Source: an uncultured Alphaproteobacteria bacterium
GTDB taxonomy: Bacteria > Pseudomonadota > Alphaproteobacteria > Caulobacterales > Hyphomonadaceae
Assembly: GCA_903831255.1 (NCBI GenBank)
Contig: CAIKWZ010000026.1
Location: forward strand, 1-64,000
DNA: 64,000 nt
Direction: 5' to 3'
The position numbers were made by a program, and so were the translations under genes. The notes under the pieces were generated by a model. That model was not told the origin of the DNA, made no database searches, and saw only the letters and a list, made by a program, of their open reading frames with translations. How positions within the stretch are numbered: position 1 is the first letter of the stretch; each line of letters begins with the position of its first letter. Shown one piece after another: positions 1 to 8,769 of this stretch.

Positions 1-1
1 C

Positions 2-427
2 ATGAACCACTCTGGTCGGGCGATTGGCGAGGCGATGTCCTTCTACAAGATCGCGCCCTCGGAGGTCGTCGTCTTTTACGACGAGCTCGACCTGGCGCCG
101 GGACGACTAAGAATGAAAACCGGCGGCGGCGCGGCCGGTCATAACGGCGTTCGCTCCATTATCGCGGAAGCCCATCCGGACGTGAGACGCGCCCGCATTG
201 GAATTGGACACCCCGGGGACAAGTCGCTTGTCCACTCCTACGTCCTGTCCGACTTCGCCAAAGCGGATGCGGCATGGATCGATCCGCTCGCCGACGCATG
301 CGCTGAGGCGATCACATTCCTCGCCTCTGGCGAGGACGAACGCTATCAGACGGAAGTCATGCGCCTCGCCCCTGCGCCGAAGGGCGACCCGCGCAATTCT
401 CTTGCGGCGCCCGAGGATAAACGCTGA
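2..427 (+). CDS. pth: peptidyl-tRNA hydrolase, 5' end outside window
   Basis: Releases the peptide from peptidyl-tRNAs that drop off the ribosome, recycling tRNA in the cytosol. The 141 visible residues are the C-terminal three quarters of a family that is usually about 190-200 residues long. The first Met is internal: it is the Met of the family's TYMN-x-SG stretch. Visible marks are DELDLAPG (containing the active-site Asp), a glycine-rich GGG stretch, GHNG and RIGIGHPG. The N-terminal catalytic His lies before the window. The stop overlaps the ychF start (TGATG), so the two are translationally coupled; pth-ychF is a common pairing. Confidence 0.96.
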   Translation: MNHSGRAIGEAMSFYKIAPSEVVVFYDELDLAPGRLRMKTGGGAAGHNGVRSIIAEAHPDVRRARIGIGHPGDKSLVHSYVLSDFAKADAAWIDPLADACAEAITFLASGEDERYQTEVMRLAPAPKGDPRNSLAAPEDKR

Positions 428-1524
428 TGGGCTTCAAGGCGGGGATCGTAGGACTTCCAAACGTCGGCAAGTCGACGCTGTTCAACGCGCTGACGCGGAC
501 GGCGGCGGCGCAGGCCGCCAATTATCCTTTCTGCACCATTGAGCCGAACGTCGGCGATGTGGCCATGCCCGAACCGAGACTGAAAGTGCTCGCAGACATT
601 GCGGGATCGCGGGAAATCATACCCACCCGAATGAACTTCGTGGACATCGCCGGCCTGGTGAAGGGCGCATCGAAAGGCGAAGGGCTCGGAAACCAGTTTC
701 TCGCCAATATCAGAGAAGTCGACGCAATCGCCTACGTCCTGCGTTGTTTCGAGAACGAAGACATCACCCACGTTTCGGGTCGTATCGACCCCATGGCGGA
801 TTTCGAAGTTGTCGAGACCGAACTTATGCTGGCCGACATGGAGAGCCTCGAGAAGCGACGCGCAGCAGCGGAAAAAAAGGCGAAGGGTGGCGACAAGGAC
901 GCCAAGCAGACACTGAGCCTGATCGACCTCGCCCTCGAACAGCTGAACGCCGGCCTCCCGGCCCGACGCGCCGTAATCGCGCCCGAGGACCAGAAGGCCT
1001 GGCGCATGATGCAGCTTCTGACCGCCAAACCCATCTTCTACATCTGCAATGTCGAAGAGGCGTCTGCCGGATCCGGAAACGCGTTTTCAGATGCGGTGAT
1101 CGCTCATGCAAAAGCGGAAGGTTCGCAGGCGGTCGTGATATCGGCCCAGATAGAGAGCGAAATGGCGGTGCTGGAAGACGCCGAGCAGGCGGAGTTTCTC
1201 TCATCGCTGGGTCTTGTAGAACCAGGCCTGAACCGCGTCATACGGGCAGGCTATGATCTGCTGGGCCTGATCACCTATTTCACAGTCGGCCCCAAAGAGG
1301 CCCGGGCGTGGACCGTTCGCAGGGGCGTCACCGCACCTCAGGCGGCTGGCGTGATCCATGGCGACTTCGAGAAGGGCTTCATCAGGGCCGAGACGATCGC
1401 CTACGAAGACTATGTCCGTTGTCGGGGCGAAGCCGGCGCCAAAGAGGCCGGCAAAGCCAGACAGGAAGGCCGGGATTACCTCGTGCAGGATGGCGACGTG
1501 ATGCACTTCCGCTTCAACGTCTGA
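427..1524 (+). CDS. ychF: redox/stress-associated ATPase of the Obg-like family (YchF)
   Basis: YchF (OLA1 homologue) is a P-loop nucleotidase that binds ribosomes and prefers ATP. The 365-residue length is normal. Seen: the P loop GLPNVGKST at residues 9-17, the G3 motif DIAGLVKGA near residue 75, and NVEE near residue 200, replacing the NKxD of true GTPases, which is the known reason for ATP preference. A coiled-coil arm follows around residues 125-160 ([15 protein letters not shown]). The C-terminal TGS domain contains the family [17 protein letters not shown] type ending. The start is coupled to the pth stop. Confidence 0.97.
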   Translation: MGFKAGIVGLPNVGKSTLFNALTRTAAAQAANYPFCTIEPNVGDVAMPEPRLKVLADIAGSREIIPTRMNFVDIAGLVKGASKGEGLGNQFLANIREVDAIAYVLRCFENEDITHVSGRIDPMADFEVVETELMLADMESLEKRRAAAEKKAKGGDKDAKQTLSLIDLALEQLNAGLPARRAVIAPEDQKAWRMMQLLTAKPIFYICNVEEASAGSGNAFSDAVIAHAKAEGSQAVVISAQIESEMAVLEDAEQAEFLSSLGLVEPGLNRVIRAGYDLLGLITYFTVGPKEARAWTVRRGVTAPQAAGVIHGDFEKGFIRAETIAYEDYVRCRGEAGAKEAGKARQEGRDYLVQDGDVMHFRFNV

Positions 1525-1728
1525 CGCGCAGAGAGACGAAACACGCTGCTGGCCCCCTTCCGGTGCGTGGGCAGGACCGGGCGGACAGTGAGCGCGGGTT
1601 CAACGCCGTGGCTTGCATCACCACTGATTCCTCCATCAGGTTTGGAAAATCTCTACCCACCGGCGGGGAATGCGCGTATCGCCCGCTTGTAGAGCCGCGT
1701 CATCGCCGGCGTTCAGAAAGCAAGCTGC
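1525..1728. other. 204-bp intergenic stretch, nothing recognised
   Basis: Lies between ychF and the MFS exporter. I see no hairpin with a U tract, no tRNA cloverleaf and no credible small ORF. A GGGTTCAAC stretch near 1598 resembles a tRNA T loop, but its flanks do not pair. Confidence 0.5.
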
Positions 1729-2961
1729 GTGTCACAGCCCACGACCGAAGGGACCCCAGGCCGTCTCCCGCTTCCGGAATTCGTCGCCCTTGCGGCGATG
1801 CTGATGGCGCTGAACGCTCTGGCGATCGACATCATGCTCCCGGCGCTCCCGCTGATCAGCGAGGACTACGCGCTCGCATCGCCGAACGACCAGCAGCTGG
1901 TCGTGATCTGTTACCTCCTCGGCTTCGGCGCCTCGCAGCTTGTGTATGGCCCGCTGACCGACCGCTACGGACGCAGGCCCGTCCTTTTCCTTTCGCTCAT
2001 CTGTTACGCCATCGCGGGTGTCGCCTGCGTTCTGGCGCCGTCCTTCGAGTGGCTCCTGGCTGCGCGGGCCTTTCAGGGAGCGAGCGCAGGAGGAAGTCGG
2101 GTGATCGCCGTGTCTGCGGCCCGAGATCAGTATTCTGGTCGCACCATGGCGAGGGTGATGTCGCTCGTCATGATGGTGTTCATGTCGGCCCCCATTCTGG
2201 CGCCCTGGTTCGGTCAGATGCTCATGCAGGTCATGGACTGGCGGGGCATATTCTGGTCGCTTGCAGCCTTCGGAGTCGTGATGTTTGTCTGGGTCCTGCT
2301 CAGGCTTCCTGAAACTCTCCCGGCGGACCGGCGCTCGCCCCTGAATCCAGCAAGCGTCTTTGGAAATTATCGAAAGGTCGCCTCAACTCGCGAGACCCTC
2401 GGCTACACCTTCGCCTCTGGCCTGATGTTCAGCGCGATGATGAGCTACATCTCTTCCTCCGAACAAATCTATCACGACGTCTACGACACCGGGGACTGGT
2501 TCCCTCTATGGTTCGCCGGCGCGGCGTTCGCCATGTCCGCTTCGAACCTCATCAACTCCCGGCTCGTCGAGCGTCTTGGAATGAGGCGGCTGGCGCATGC
2601 CGCTCTCATCGGCCTGGTTGCGGTATGCCTGGTCCACTTCCTGATCGCGCTTCAGGGTCCCGTGCCCTTCCCGCTCTTCTATAGCCTGATCCTCCTCGAA
2701 TTCTTCCTGATGGGCTTCCAGGGACCAAACTACAACGCAATCGCCATGGAGCCGCTCGGACGGCTGGCCGGATCGGGCGCCGCGCTGATGGGGTTTGCAT
2801 CGTCTTTTGTCTCGGCAATCATAGGAGGTCTGATTGCGCGAACATTTGACGGCTCGCTGACGCCGATCCTGTTCGGCCACGTGATCGTCACTTCGCTTGC
2901 CCTGGCGGCTGTTGCCCTCACCGAACGCGGCCGACTGATGACCTCCCAGGCCCGCGACTGA
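1729..2961 (+). CDS. MFS multidrug exporter, Bcr/CflA type
   Basis: A 410-residue inner-membrane transporter with about 12 hydrophobic segments. The start of the first helix (EFVALAAMLMALNALAIDIM, then LPALP) and the loop 2-3 motif GPLTDRYGRRPVLF are typical of the Bcr/CflA drug:H+ antiporter subfamily. RAFQGASAGGSRVIAVSAARD matches the conserved helix-5 region (motif C area). The start is GTG at 1729; no strong ribosome-binding site is visible, and an ATG at 1798 would cut into the first helix. It stands alone with no adjacent regulator, so the substrate cannot be inferred. Confidence 0.9.
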   Translation: MSQPTTEGTPGRLPLPEFVALAAMLMALNALAIDIMLPALPLISEDYALASPNDQQLVVICYLLGFGASQLVYGPLTDRYGRRPVLFLSLICYAIAGVACVLAPSFEWLLAARAFQGASAGGSRVIAVSAARDQYSGRTMARVMSLVMMVFMSAPILAPWFGQMLMQVMDWRGIFWSLAAFGVVMFVWVLLRLPETLPADRRSPLNPASVFGNYRKVASTRETLGYTFASGLMFSAMMSYISSSEQIYHDVYDTGDWFPLWFAGAAFAMSASNLINSRLVERLGMRRLAHAALIGLVAVCLVHFLIALQGPVPFPLFYSLILLEFFLMGFQGPNYNAIAMEPLGRLAGSGAALMGFASSFVSAIIGGLIARTFDGSLTPILFGHVIVTSLALAAVALTERGRLMTSQARD

Positions 2962-3050
2962 CCCGATCACGTCAGCCCGGCAATGGCCTCACGGTTGCCA
3001 GAGCCGATCCGGACTGCCAGACAGACGCTAGGACAAAGCGGGAGCAGCAG

Positions 3051-3716
3051 ATGATCACCGTTCATCACCTGAACAATTCCAGGTCCCAACGGATTCTCTG
3101 GCTGCTCGAGGAACTCGGCGTTCCCTACACTGTCAGACGTTACGAGCGTAATCCGGCGACGATGCAGGCGCCTCAGGAGCTCAAAGCCATTCATCCGCTG
3201 GGCAAGTCGCCTGTGGTCACTGACAACAACCGCGTCATCGCCGAAACAGGAGCGATCGTCGAATACCTTCTCGCGCGCTTCGGAAACGGTCGCCTCATTC
3301 CTCCGCAGGGGTCTGACGACAGGCTGCGTTATCTCTACTGGCTTCATTACGCAGAGGGCTCCGCTATGCCGCCCTTGCTCATGAAGCTTGTATTCTTGAG
3401 GCTGCCTGCAGGAGCGCCCATGCCGCTGCGAGGGATAGTCGCACGTATAGCCGCCATGGCTCAGCAACGCTTCACCGATCCCCAGATACGGGCTCACATG
3501 GATTACTGGGATACTGAGCTGGCGAAATCGGAATGGTTTGCAGGAGCAGAGTTCACCGCGGCCGATATCATGATGAGTTTTCCCCTTGAGGCTGCGGCTT
3601 CGCGGGCGGATGCCCGCTCTCGTCCGATGGTCAAGGCGTTCCTCGATCGGATTCACGCGCGCCCGGCCTATCAGGCCGCGCTTCGGACAGGCGGACCTTA
3701 CGACTTCGCTTCCTGA
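3051..3716 (+). CDS. glutathione S-transferase family protein
   Basis: A 221-residue soluble protein with an N-terminal thioredoxin-like domain (residues 1-80: VHHLNNSRSQRILWLLEELG, then HPLGKSPVV and the glutathione gamma-Glu-binding ETGAIVEYL) and an all-helical C-terminal domain ending in FTAADIMMSFPLEA. The N-terminal SRSQR stretch supplies the candidate Ser used in place of Tyr/Cys in bacterial GSTs. The ATG at 3051 follows a purine-rich GGGAGCAG. It is monocistronic and reads toward rlmJ. The substrate is unknown. Confidence 0.92.
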   Translation: MITVHHLNNSRSQRILWLLEELGVPYTVRRYERNPATMQAPQELKAIHPLGKSPVVTDNNRVIAETGAIVEYLLARFGNGRLIPPQGSDDRLRYLYWLHYAEGSAMPPLLMKLVFLRLPAGAPMPLRGIVARIAAMAQQRFTDPQIRAHMDYWDTELAKSEWFAGAEFTAADIMMSFPLEAAASRADARSRPMVKAFLDRIHARPAYQAALRTGGPYDFAS

Positions 3717-3727
3717 CACACGCGAGG

Positions 3728-4645
3728 CTATGCGCCTTCCGGCTCAGGAACGGCGCTCACAACACGCCATCCCGCTTCGGATATCCCGGATCCCGCAGGC
3801 GTCTGGTCCAGCGCCTGCGCGAGCCAGGGGAGCAGAGCGCGCAGTTTCTCCTCGAGTCCGAACGGCGGATTGCAGATGAGAAGCCCTGCCCCGGCGAGGG
3901 GACCCGGTCCCGGCGCCCTGACCCAGAGATCGACAACGAGAAGCTTATCCGCGGCGACCCCCATCTCTTCGATGAGGACGGTGGCCATCCGGCCGTCGAA
4001 ATCCTCAACCGCTTCGAGATCCTTGAGCGGACGCCAGAACAGGTAAATTCCGCCAGGCCAGCGACGGACCGCCTTCTTCGCCGAAACGATCATCCGGTCG
4101 AAATCCGCCTTGCGTCCGCTGGCTATCTCTTCAAACGGGGGATCAACCAGCACAAGTCCGCGACGCTCAGGCGGTGGCAGATAAGCCGCGAGAGCGTCAA
4201 ACCCGTTCCGCTCCTCAATCCGAACACGTCGGTCCCGACCGATCGTCTCTTTCAGACGCACGCACGTTTCGGGGTGCAGTTCGCATAGACGAAGCGCGTC
4301 CTGCTCGCGCATCATCAGTGCGGCGAGCTGCGGCGAACCAGGATAGACCCTAAGCGCCCCATCAGGATTGAGCCGGTGAAGCTGGGTCATGTATGGCGCC
4401 AGAGCCGAGATCACATCGGGAGGCGCCCCGCCTCCGGCCACCCACAGGCGACCGACGGCTTCCCGCCATTCGGGACTTCGCTCGGCCTCCTCCCCGCCCA
4501 GATCATAGCTTCCGACCCCGGCATGGGTATCGATGATCCTGTAAGGCGCAGGCTTTGCGTTCAGCCGCTCAAGACAAAGGCACAGAACGGCGTGCTTGAG
4601 CACATCCGCAAAGTTACCGGCATGGAACGCGTGACGATAATTCAT
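3728..4645 (-). CDS. rlmJ: 23S rRNA (adenine2030-N6)-methyltransferase RlmJ
   Basis: Methylates A2030 of 23S rRNA using S-adenosylmethionine. About 305 residues. The start is ATG at 4645 (MNYRHAFHAGNFADVLKH, the family's characteristic N terminus), preceded by AAGGAC on the minus strand; an in-frame upstream extension to 4699 lacks family similarity. Seen: the SAM-binding region IIDTHAGVGSYDL and the N6-adenine catalytic motif DPPFE (family DPPY/F). It is convergent with the GST and divergent from the zinc-ribbon gene at 4781. Confidence 0.95.
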   Translation of the reverse strand: MNYRHAFHAGNFADVLKHAVLCLCLERLNAKPAPYRIIDTHAGVGSYDLGGEEAERSPEWREAVGRLWVAGGGAPPDVISALAPYMTQLHRLNPDGALRVYPGSPQLAALMMREQDALRLCELHPETCVRLKETIGRDRRVRIEERNGFDALAAYLPPPERRGLVLVDPPFEEIASGRKADFDRMIVSAKKAVRRWPGGIYLFWRPLKDLEAVEDFDGRMATVLIEEMGVAADKLLVVDLWVRAPGPGPLAGAGLLICNPPFGLEEKLRALLPWLAQALDQTPAGSGISEAGWRVVSAVPEPEGA

Positions 4646-4780
4646 GCCGGAAAGTCCTTCCCTCAGCCCTGCGATAGAGCCCAAATCCGAGACGCGCAAT
4701 CAGGCGACCCGGATCAGCGGCTTGAACAGCGCTGCATAGCGCCCCATGTCTATCGGAAGAGTTCCATCGAGGAGTCGCCT

Positions 4781-5095
4781 GTGCCGCTTTTTCTCTGCCC
4801 AAACGACAACGAGACCATGAAGAAGGTGGAACGGGACGGTGTTGAGTTCGACATCTGCCCAACCTGCCGGGGGGTCTGGCTTGATCGCGGCGAGCTTGAA
4901 AAACTGATAAGCGCGGACCGGGGCGCGGAAACCGCCGCCCCCCCGCCTCAGGCGATCAGAGAACGACCAGCCCCTCAGCGAGACTATTCGCCGGAGCGTT
5001 CCTATAAGGACGCTCGTCGCGATGACGACGATGATGACTATCGCTACCGTCACAAAAAGCGGCGCGGTTTTGATCTGTTCGACATCTTCGATTGA
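4781..5095 (+). CDS. small TFIIB-type zinc-ribbon protein
   Basis: 104 residues, starting at GTG 4781 after a clear GAGGAG. Residues 1-45 match the bacterial zf-TFIIB family (VERDGVEFDICPTCRGVWLDRGELEKLI). The first knuckle reads CPND rather than CPxC, so one canonical zinc-ligand Cys is replaced. The tail is charged: an Asp run followed by YRYRHKKRRGF and a short hydrophobic end. The family has no firmly established function. The track-style longer reading from 4376 overlaps rlmJ and is not credible. Confidence 0.85.
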   Translation: MPLFLCPNDNETMKKVERDGVEFDICPTCRGVWLDRGELEKLISADRGAETAAPPPQAIRERPAPQRDYSPERSYKDARRDDDDDDYRYRHKKRRGFDLFDIFD

Positions 5096-5119
5096 CGCGC
5101 CATCCACGCCTGGGGCGGA

Positions 5120-5833
5120 TCAGTCGCCGAAACCAGGGTCCACGTGGTAGGGATTGGGCGGAGGCAGGCGACCGACCAGGTCGTGCGGCCCGCCCAGGCC
5201 GCCCGGCCCGGAGGCCATAGGCGAGACACGATCGACGGGCCGTGTCCCGTTGAGGTTCAGGATCTGCGCGGCGGCGCCACACCCCAGATGAAGGGAACAG
5301 AAGACGCCGTCCGGCTTGATGCCCGGAAAAGCCTCCGCCAGCTCTTCGAGGATCTCAGCAGAAACACCGCCTCCAGGGGCCATGGCCCCCGCCCATCTCA
5401 GGCGACAGTCCTTTTTAAGTCGCTCAAGCGTGTCTTCGCATGGATCGACCGAAAGCAGAGAACGCAGCCCCGCGGGAACCTCTCCGACGATCCCTGTCGG
5501 CCCGGGCGTCACGAACTCAGTGAGACTGTCGGCCTGCCCCCCAGAGTCTGAAAGGGCAGGATCCGCCTTCCCTCGAGCGCCGGCTCCGGAGGCGCCGCCG
5601 GGAGACGAGACGACCGAGGCTGGCCGCGCCAACGCCGGAGACGGTCTTGAAAGAGGCGCCGTGATCAGATCGACGGCCAGGGGACCCGATATCAGGGTAC
5701 GATCACGGGGGGCGATCGATACCGAAAGGCCCCACACGAAGAGTAGGTTCAGGACCGCAGAGGCGAGAAACGCCCATGCAGCCTGTCCTGACACCCCAGG
5801 CCAGGATAACCTGTCTGAAGTCGCCTCGCTCAC
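5120..5833 (-). CDS. hypothetical protein with single N-terminal membrane anchor (TonB-like layout)
   Basis: 237 residues from GTG 5833. One transmembrane helix at about residues 19-40 (AWAFLASAVLNLLFVWGLSV) is followed by a Pro/Ala/Ser/Gly-rich linker (about 55-105) and a periplasmic domain with four Cys (SVDPCEDTLERLKKDCRLRW, FCSLHLGCG), which could form disulfides. The architecture recalls TonB-type or TolA-type bridging proteins, but I see no TonB C-terminal motif. It is the last gene behind clpP on the same strand (24 bp gap). Function unknown. Confidence 0.75.
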   Translation of the reverse strand: MSEATSDRLSWPGVSGQAAWAFLASAVLNLLFVWGLSVSIAPRDRTLISGPLAVDLITAPLSRPSPALARPASVVSSPGGASGAGARGKADPALSDSGGQADSLTEFVTPGPTGIVGEVPAGLRSLLSVDPCEDTLERLKKDCRLRWAGAMAPGGGVSAEILEELAEAFPGIKPDGVFCSLHLGCGAAAQILNLNGTRPVDRVSPMASGPGGLGGPHDLVGRLPPPNPYHVDPGFGD

Positions 5834-5857
5834 AAACCCGGCCCTGGCCGGAAAGGC

Positions 5858-6460
5858 TCAGGCGATATCGCTGGACGACGTGACGATCCGGCCCACCAGC
5901 CCATAATCCAGAGCTTCCTGAGCCTGCATCCAGTAGTCGCGATCGGTATCCTTGCGAATTCTCTCGATCGGTTGCCCGGTTGCAGCGGCAAATATCGCAT
6001 TAAGACGCTCCCGCATGCGAATGATCTCACGAGCCTGAATCTCGACGTCAGACGCCTGTCCCCCGACCCCGCCGCGGGGTTCATGAAGAAGGAAGCGCGT
6101 ATTGGGCAAGGCGAAGCGGTTCTCACGAAGGCCCGCCGAGTAGATCAGCGCGCCGGCCGATGCGACCCACCCCGTCCCGAGAATTCTCACAGGAGCCCGG
6201 ACAAAGCGGATCATGTCATGGATCATGTCCCCGCTCTCAACGTGGCCGCCGGGAGAGGACAGCACGAGCAGGATCGGCTTATCGCTGACAGCGGAATAGG
6301 CCAGCAGCTGAGCGCACACGCTCCGCGCCTGCTTGTCGTTGATCTCGCCCGTCAGAAGGATGGTTCTGGACTCAAAAAGCGCCTTCTCCATCAGAGAAGA
6401 AGGAGATTCCTCCCTCTTCGAGGGGGCGTCATCATCGTCTTCGTCCAATCGCACGCTCAT
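5858..6460 (-). CDS. clpP: ClpP-family serine protease (second ClpP-type)
   Basis: Proteolytic subunit of a Clp-type ATP-dependent protease; cytosolic barrel. From ATG 6460 (GGAG six bases upstream) it has 200 residues; a TTG at 6475 gives 205. The N terminus is acidic (LDEDDDD). The catalytic triad is intact by motif: Ser101 in WVASAGALIYSAG, His126 in RFLLHEPRGG and Asp in KDTDRD near 171. EALDYGLVG ends the fold. No clpX or tig lies next to it, so this is probably an accessory ClpP paralogue rather than the main housekeeping copy; that is inference. It sits in the pet-mtnP-apt operon. Confidence 0.92.
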   Translation of the reverse strand: MSVRLDEDDDDAPSKREESPSSLMEKALFESRTILLTGEINDKQARSVCAQLLAYSAVSDKPILLVLSSPGGHVESGDMIHDMIRFVRAPVRILGTGWVASAGALIYSAGLRENRFALPNTRFLLHEPRGGVGGQASDVEIQAREIIRMRERLNAIFAAATGQPIERIRKDTDRDYWMQAQEALDYGLVGRIVTSSSDIA

Positions 6461-6560
6461 ACCGGCTCCGATCAAGTGTTGCCTTCATAGGTGGCCGTCC
6501 TTGGCTTCCGGGTCAATGCCCTGCAGCCTCCAGATCCCCCTGGGGAGCGGCTCAAATCAG

Positions 6561-7088
6561 TCAGTGCCCCCCAAACCAGGTCAGGTAGGTCACTTCGACC
6601 CCCACCCCGGCGAGCCGGCTGTCGCCATTGAGCTCAGGCAGACCGACGAGAAAGGCGGCCCCGACAATCTTGGCGCCGGCCTTCCGCAGAAGTTTGACAG
6701 CCGCGATCGCAGTTCCGCCGGTGGCGATCAGATCGTCGACGAGAAGGACGCGCTCTCCGGGTATGAGGGCATCCTGATGCATCTCCATCGCATCAGCCCC
6801 ATACTCAAGCTCATAGCTTTCAGTGATCACGGCGTGAGGAAGCTTACCCTTCTTACGCAGAGGCACAAAGCCCGCTGAGAGCTGATGGGCGACCGCTCCC
6901 CCGAGAATAAACCCGCGCGCCTCGATCCCTGCCACCTTGTCAATCTTGGCCCCGGCAAAAGGCTGAACAAGCTCGTCCACCGCCTGACGAAAGGCCCGCG
7001 GATTGCCCATCAATGTCGTGACATCCCGGAACTGGATCCCGGGCTTAGGGTAATCCGGAATGGTCCGTATGGTATCCTTCAGGTCCAC
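6561..7088 (-). CDS. apt: adenine phosphoribosyltransferase
   Basis: Salvages adenine to AMP with PRPP. 175 residues, usual family length. The PRPP-binding motif is [14 protein letters not shown] (near residue 120), with [14 protein letters not shown] upstream and the N-terminal [16 protein letters not shown] typical of Apt. The start is GTG 7088 preceded by AGGAGG. It lies in the same operon as mtnP, a sensible pairing because MtnP releases adenine that Apt recycles. Confidence 0.97.
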   Translation of the reverse strand: MDLKDTIRTIPDYPKPGIQFRDVTTLMGNPRAFRQAVDELVQPFAGAKIDKVAGIEARGFILGGAVAHQLSAGFVPLRKKGKLPHAVITESYELEYGADAMEMHQDALIPGERVLLVDDLIATGGTAIAAVKLLRKAGAKIVGAAFLVGLPELNGDSRLAGVGVEVTYLTWFGGH

Positions 7089-7129
7089 AGTCCGCCTCCT
7101 GAGGGCGCCCGGAACGGGCCCTCCCCCCT

Positions 7130-7780
7130 TTATGCCGTCTCGTATCGTTCAAGACTACGGCCTTCTTTCAGGGCGAGGTTGATCCACTCCTTCATATGAG
7201 GCTCCTCCATGAGCCGCGCGATATAGGCAGAGGCCTCTTCCGAACAGTCGATGGCGTAGGTGACGAAGCGTGTCGCCGCCGGAGCAAACATCGCATCAGC
7301 GATCGACCAGTCGCCGAAGAGGAAGGGACCACCCGATCGTTGCAGCCAGGAACGCCACAGAGCATCCATCTCCGCGGCGTCCGCAAGCGCCGCGGGCGGC
7401 AAACGCGAAGAATCGCTCCGACGACGAATATTGACGGGCGCGGCGGATCGAAGAGCGGCAAATCCAGAGTGCATGATCGCAGCCGCAGACCGGGCAAGCG
7501 CCCGCTCGAGGCGCGCTTCAGGCCAGAGCCCAGGGTTCAGTTCCGCGGCCCACTCACAGATGGCGAGACTGTCGGCGATCACGACCCCGTCTATGTCCAG
7601 AGCGGGAACACGACCCGTCGGAGAAATGCTCCGGAAGGCAGGCCCTTCCGGACTGACCGCCTCCGGAAGCGGGTGCATCGCCTCATCGAATTCAATACCG
7701 GCATGCCGGAGGGCGAGCCAGGGCCGAAGAGACCAGGAAGAGTAATTACGATCAGCGATATGCAGGATTGGACGGGCCAT
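7130..7780 (-). CDS. glutathione S-transferase family protein
   Basis: 216 residues from ATG 7780 (GGAGA just upstream; 14 bp after the mtnP stop). The N terminus [20 protein letters not shown] is characteristic of a GST subgroup with an NYSSWSLR active-site Ser; SPTGRVPAL and [13 protein letters not shown] complete the thioredoxin-like half. The C-terminal half is helical ([15 protein letters not shown]). The longer reading to 7870 would overlap mtnP. Its place between mtnP and apt suggests cotranscription, not necessarily shared function. Confidence 0.92.
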   Translation of the reverse strand: MARPILHIADRNYSSWSLRPWLALRHAGIEFDEAMHPLPEAVSPEGPAFRSISPTGRVPALDIDGVVIADSLAICEWAAELNPGLWPEARLERALARSAAAIMHSGFAALRSAAPVNIRRRSDSSRLPPAALADAAEMDALWRSWLQRSGGPFLFGDWSIADAMFAPAATRFVTYAIDCSEEASAYIARLMEEPHMKEWINLALKEGRSLERYETA

Positions 7781-7793
7781 CAGGGTCTCCGCA

Positions 7794-8714
7794 TCATGAG
7801 GAAGCTGGCGAAAAGCCAGGCGGTTTGATCGCATAAAGCGAGGCGAAGCGGCGACCAGCGACAGCTTCAAGCCGGCGGCGCCCTTCGGGTGTCAGACGCG
7901 GCTCGGACGTGAGCACCGCGCCGTCCAGACACGTATCAATCCCCTGGGGATCCGGCGTACGGGGACGGGCGACAAGGTGCGACGCCGCACGCCGCAGCAA
8001 CGATCTCGCAAACTCGGCATTGCTCGAGAGTAGTTGCGAAACGTCGGACACTTCAACGCCACGCTCTTCCTCCCGCCAGGCGTCATAATCGGTCACCATG
8101 GCGATGGCTGCGTAGGGAAGCTCGGCCTCCCGGGCCAGCCTCGCCTCGGGCATATTGGTCATGCCGATGACGTCCGCTCCCCAGCTTCGATACAGCCTGG
8201 ACTCAGCTCGCGTGGAGAACTGGGGCCCCTCCATGGCGAGATAGGTGCCTGACTGGTGGAGGCGAACTCCGACCTCCTTTGCGGCATCGATCACAACCTC
8301 GCCAAGCCGACGCGAAACGGGCTCGGCCATCGAGACGTGCGCCACCACCCCGTCTCCAAAAAAACTCGCCGGCCGCGAACGCGTGCGGTCGATAAACTGA
8401 TCGACGAGGACAAAATCCCCGGGCCTGTAATCCTCTCTGAGCGATCCGCAGGCCGAAACGGACAGGATGTCCGTGCAGCCCGCTCGCTTCAGCACATCGA
8501 TGTTCGCCCGGAAATTGATCTCAGAAGGAGACAGCCTGTGTCCGCGACCATGCCTGGGCAGGAACACCACCCGACACCCTTCCCACTCGGTCAGGAACAA
8601 CTCGTCCGAGGCCTCTCCCCAAGGGGAGCGAGCCTCAACCCATCGACCTGCCGCCGAAGATCCTACCTGATAGAGCCCTGATCCCCCGATCACCCCGAGA
8701 GTCCAGACGCTCAT
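7794..8714 (-). CDS. mtnP: S-methyl-5'-thioadenosine phosphorylase
   Basis: Splits methylthioadenosine into adenine and methylthioribose-1-phosphate in methionine salvage. 306 residues. Seen: GVIGGSGLY at the N terminus (phosphate loop), RHGRGHRLSPSEINFRAN, the nucleoside-site YLAMEGPQFSTRAES, VIGMTNMPEARLAREAELPY (Thr/Asn-Met motif of MTA phosphorylases) and MVTDYDAW. The start ATG 8714 has AGGGGG upstream. It follows petC and feeds adenine to Apt downstream. Confidence 0.97.
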   Translation of the reverse strand: MSVWTLGVIGGSGLYQVGSSAAGRWVEARSPWGEASDELFLTEWEGCRVVFLPRHGRGHRLSPSEINFRANIDVLKRAGCTDILSVSACGSLREDYRPGDFVLVDQFIDRTRSRPASFFGDGVVAHVSMAEPVSRRLGEVVIDAAKEVGVRLHQSGTYLAMEGPQFSTRAESRLYRSWGADVIGMTNMPEARLAREAELPYAAIAMVTDYDAWREEERGVEVSDVSQLLSSNAEFARSLLRRAASHLVARPRTPDPQGIDTCLDGAVLTSEPRLTPEGRRRLEAVAGRRFASLYAIKPPGFSPASS

Positions 8715-8769
8715 AGTTGCCCCCTGAAGGACGCGGGATCCCGAACGCCACAGGACCGAAAATCAGGCC

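Noticed and set aside
1590-1640. GGGTTCAAC resembling a tRNA T loop, followed by a CACCA-like end
   Set aside because: The flanking bases do not form the T stem or an acceptor stem, and no anticodon arm is present.
1308-2312. 334-codon plus-strand frame bridging ychF and the MFS gene
   Set aside because: Overlaps both real genes out of frame and is rich in Arg/Pro/Gly, as expected of a GC-rich shadow.
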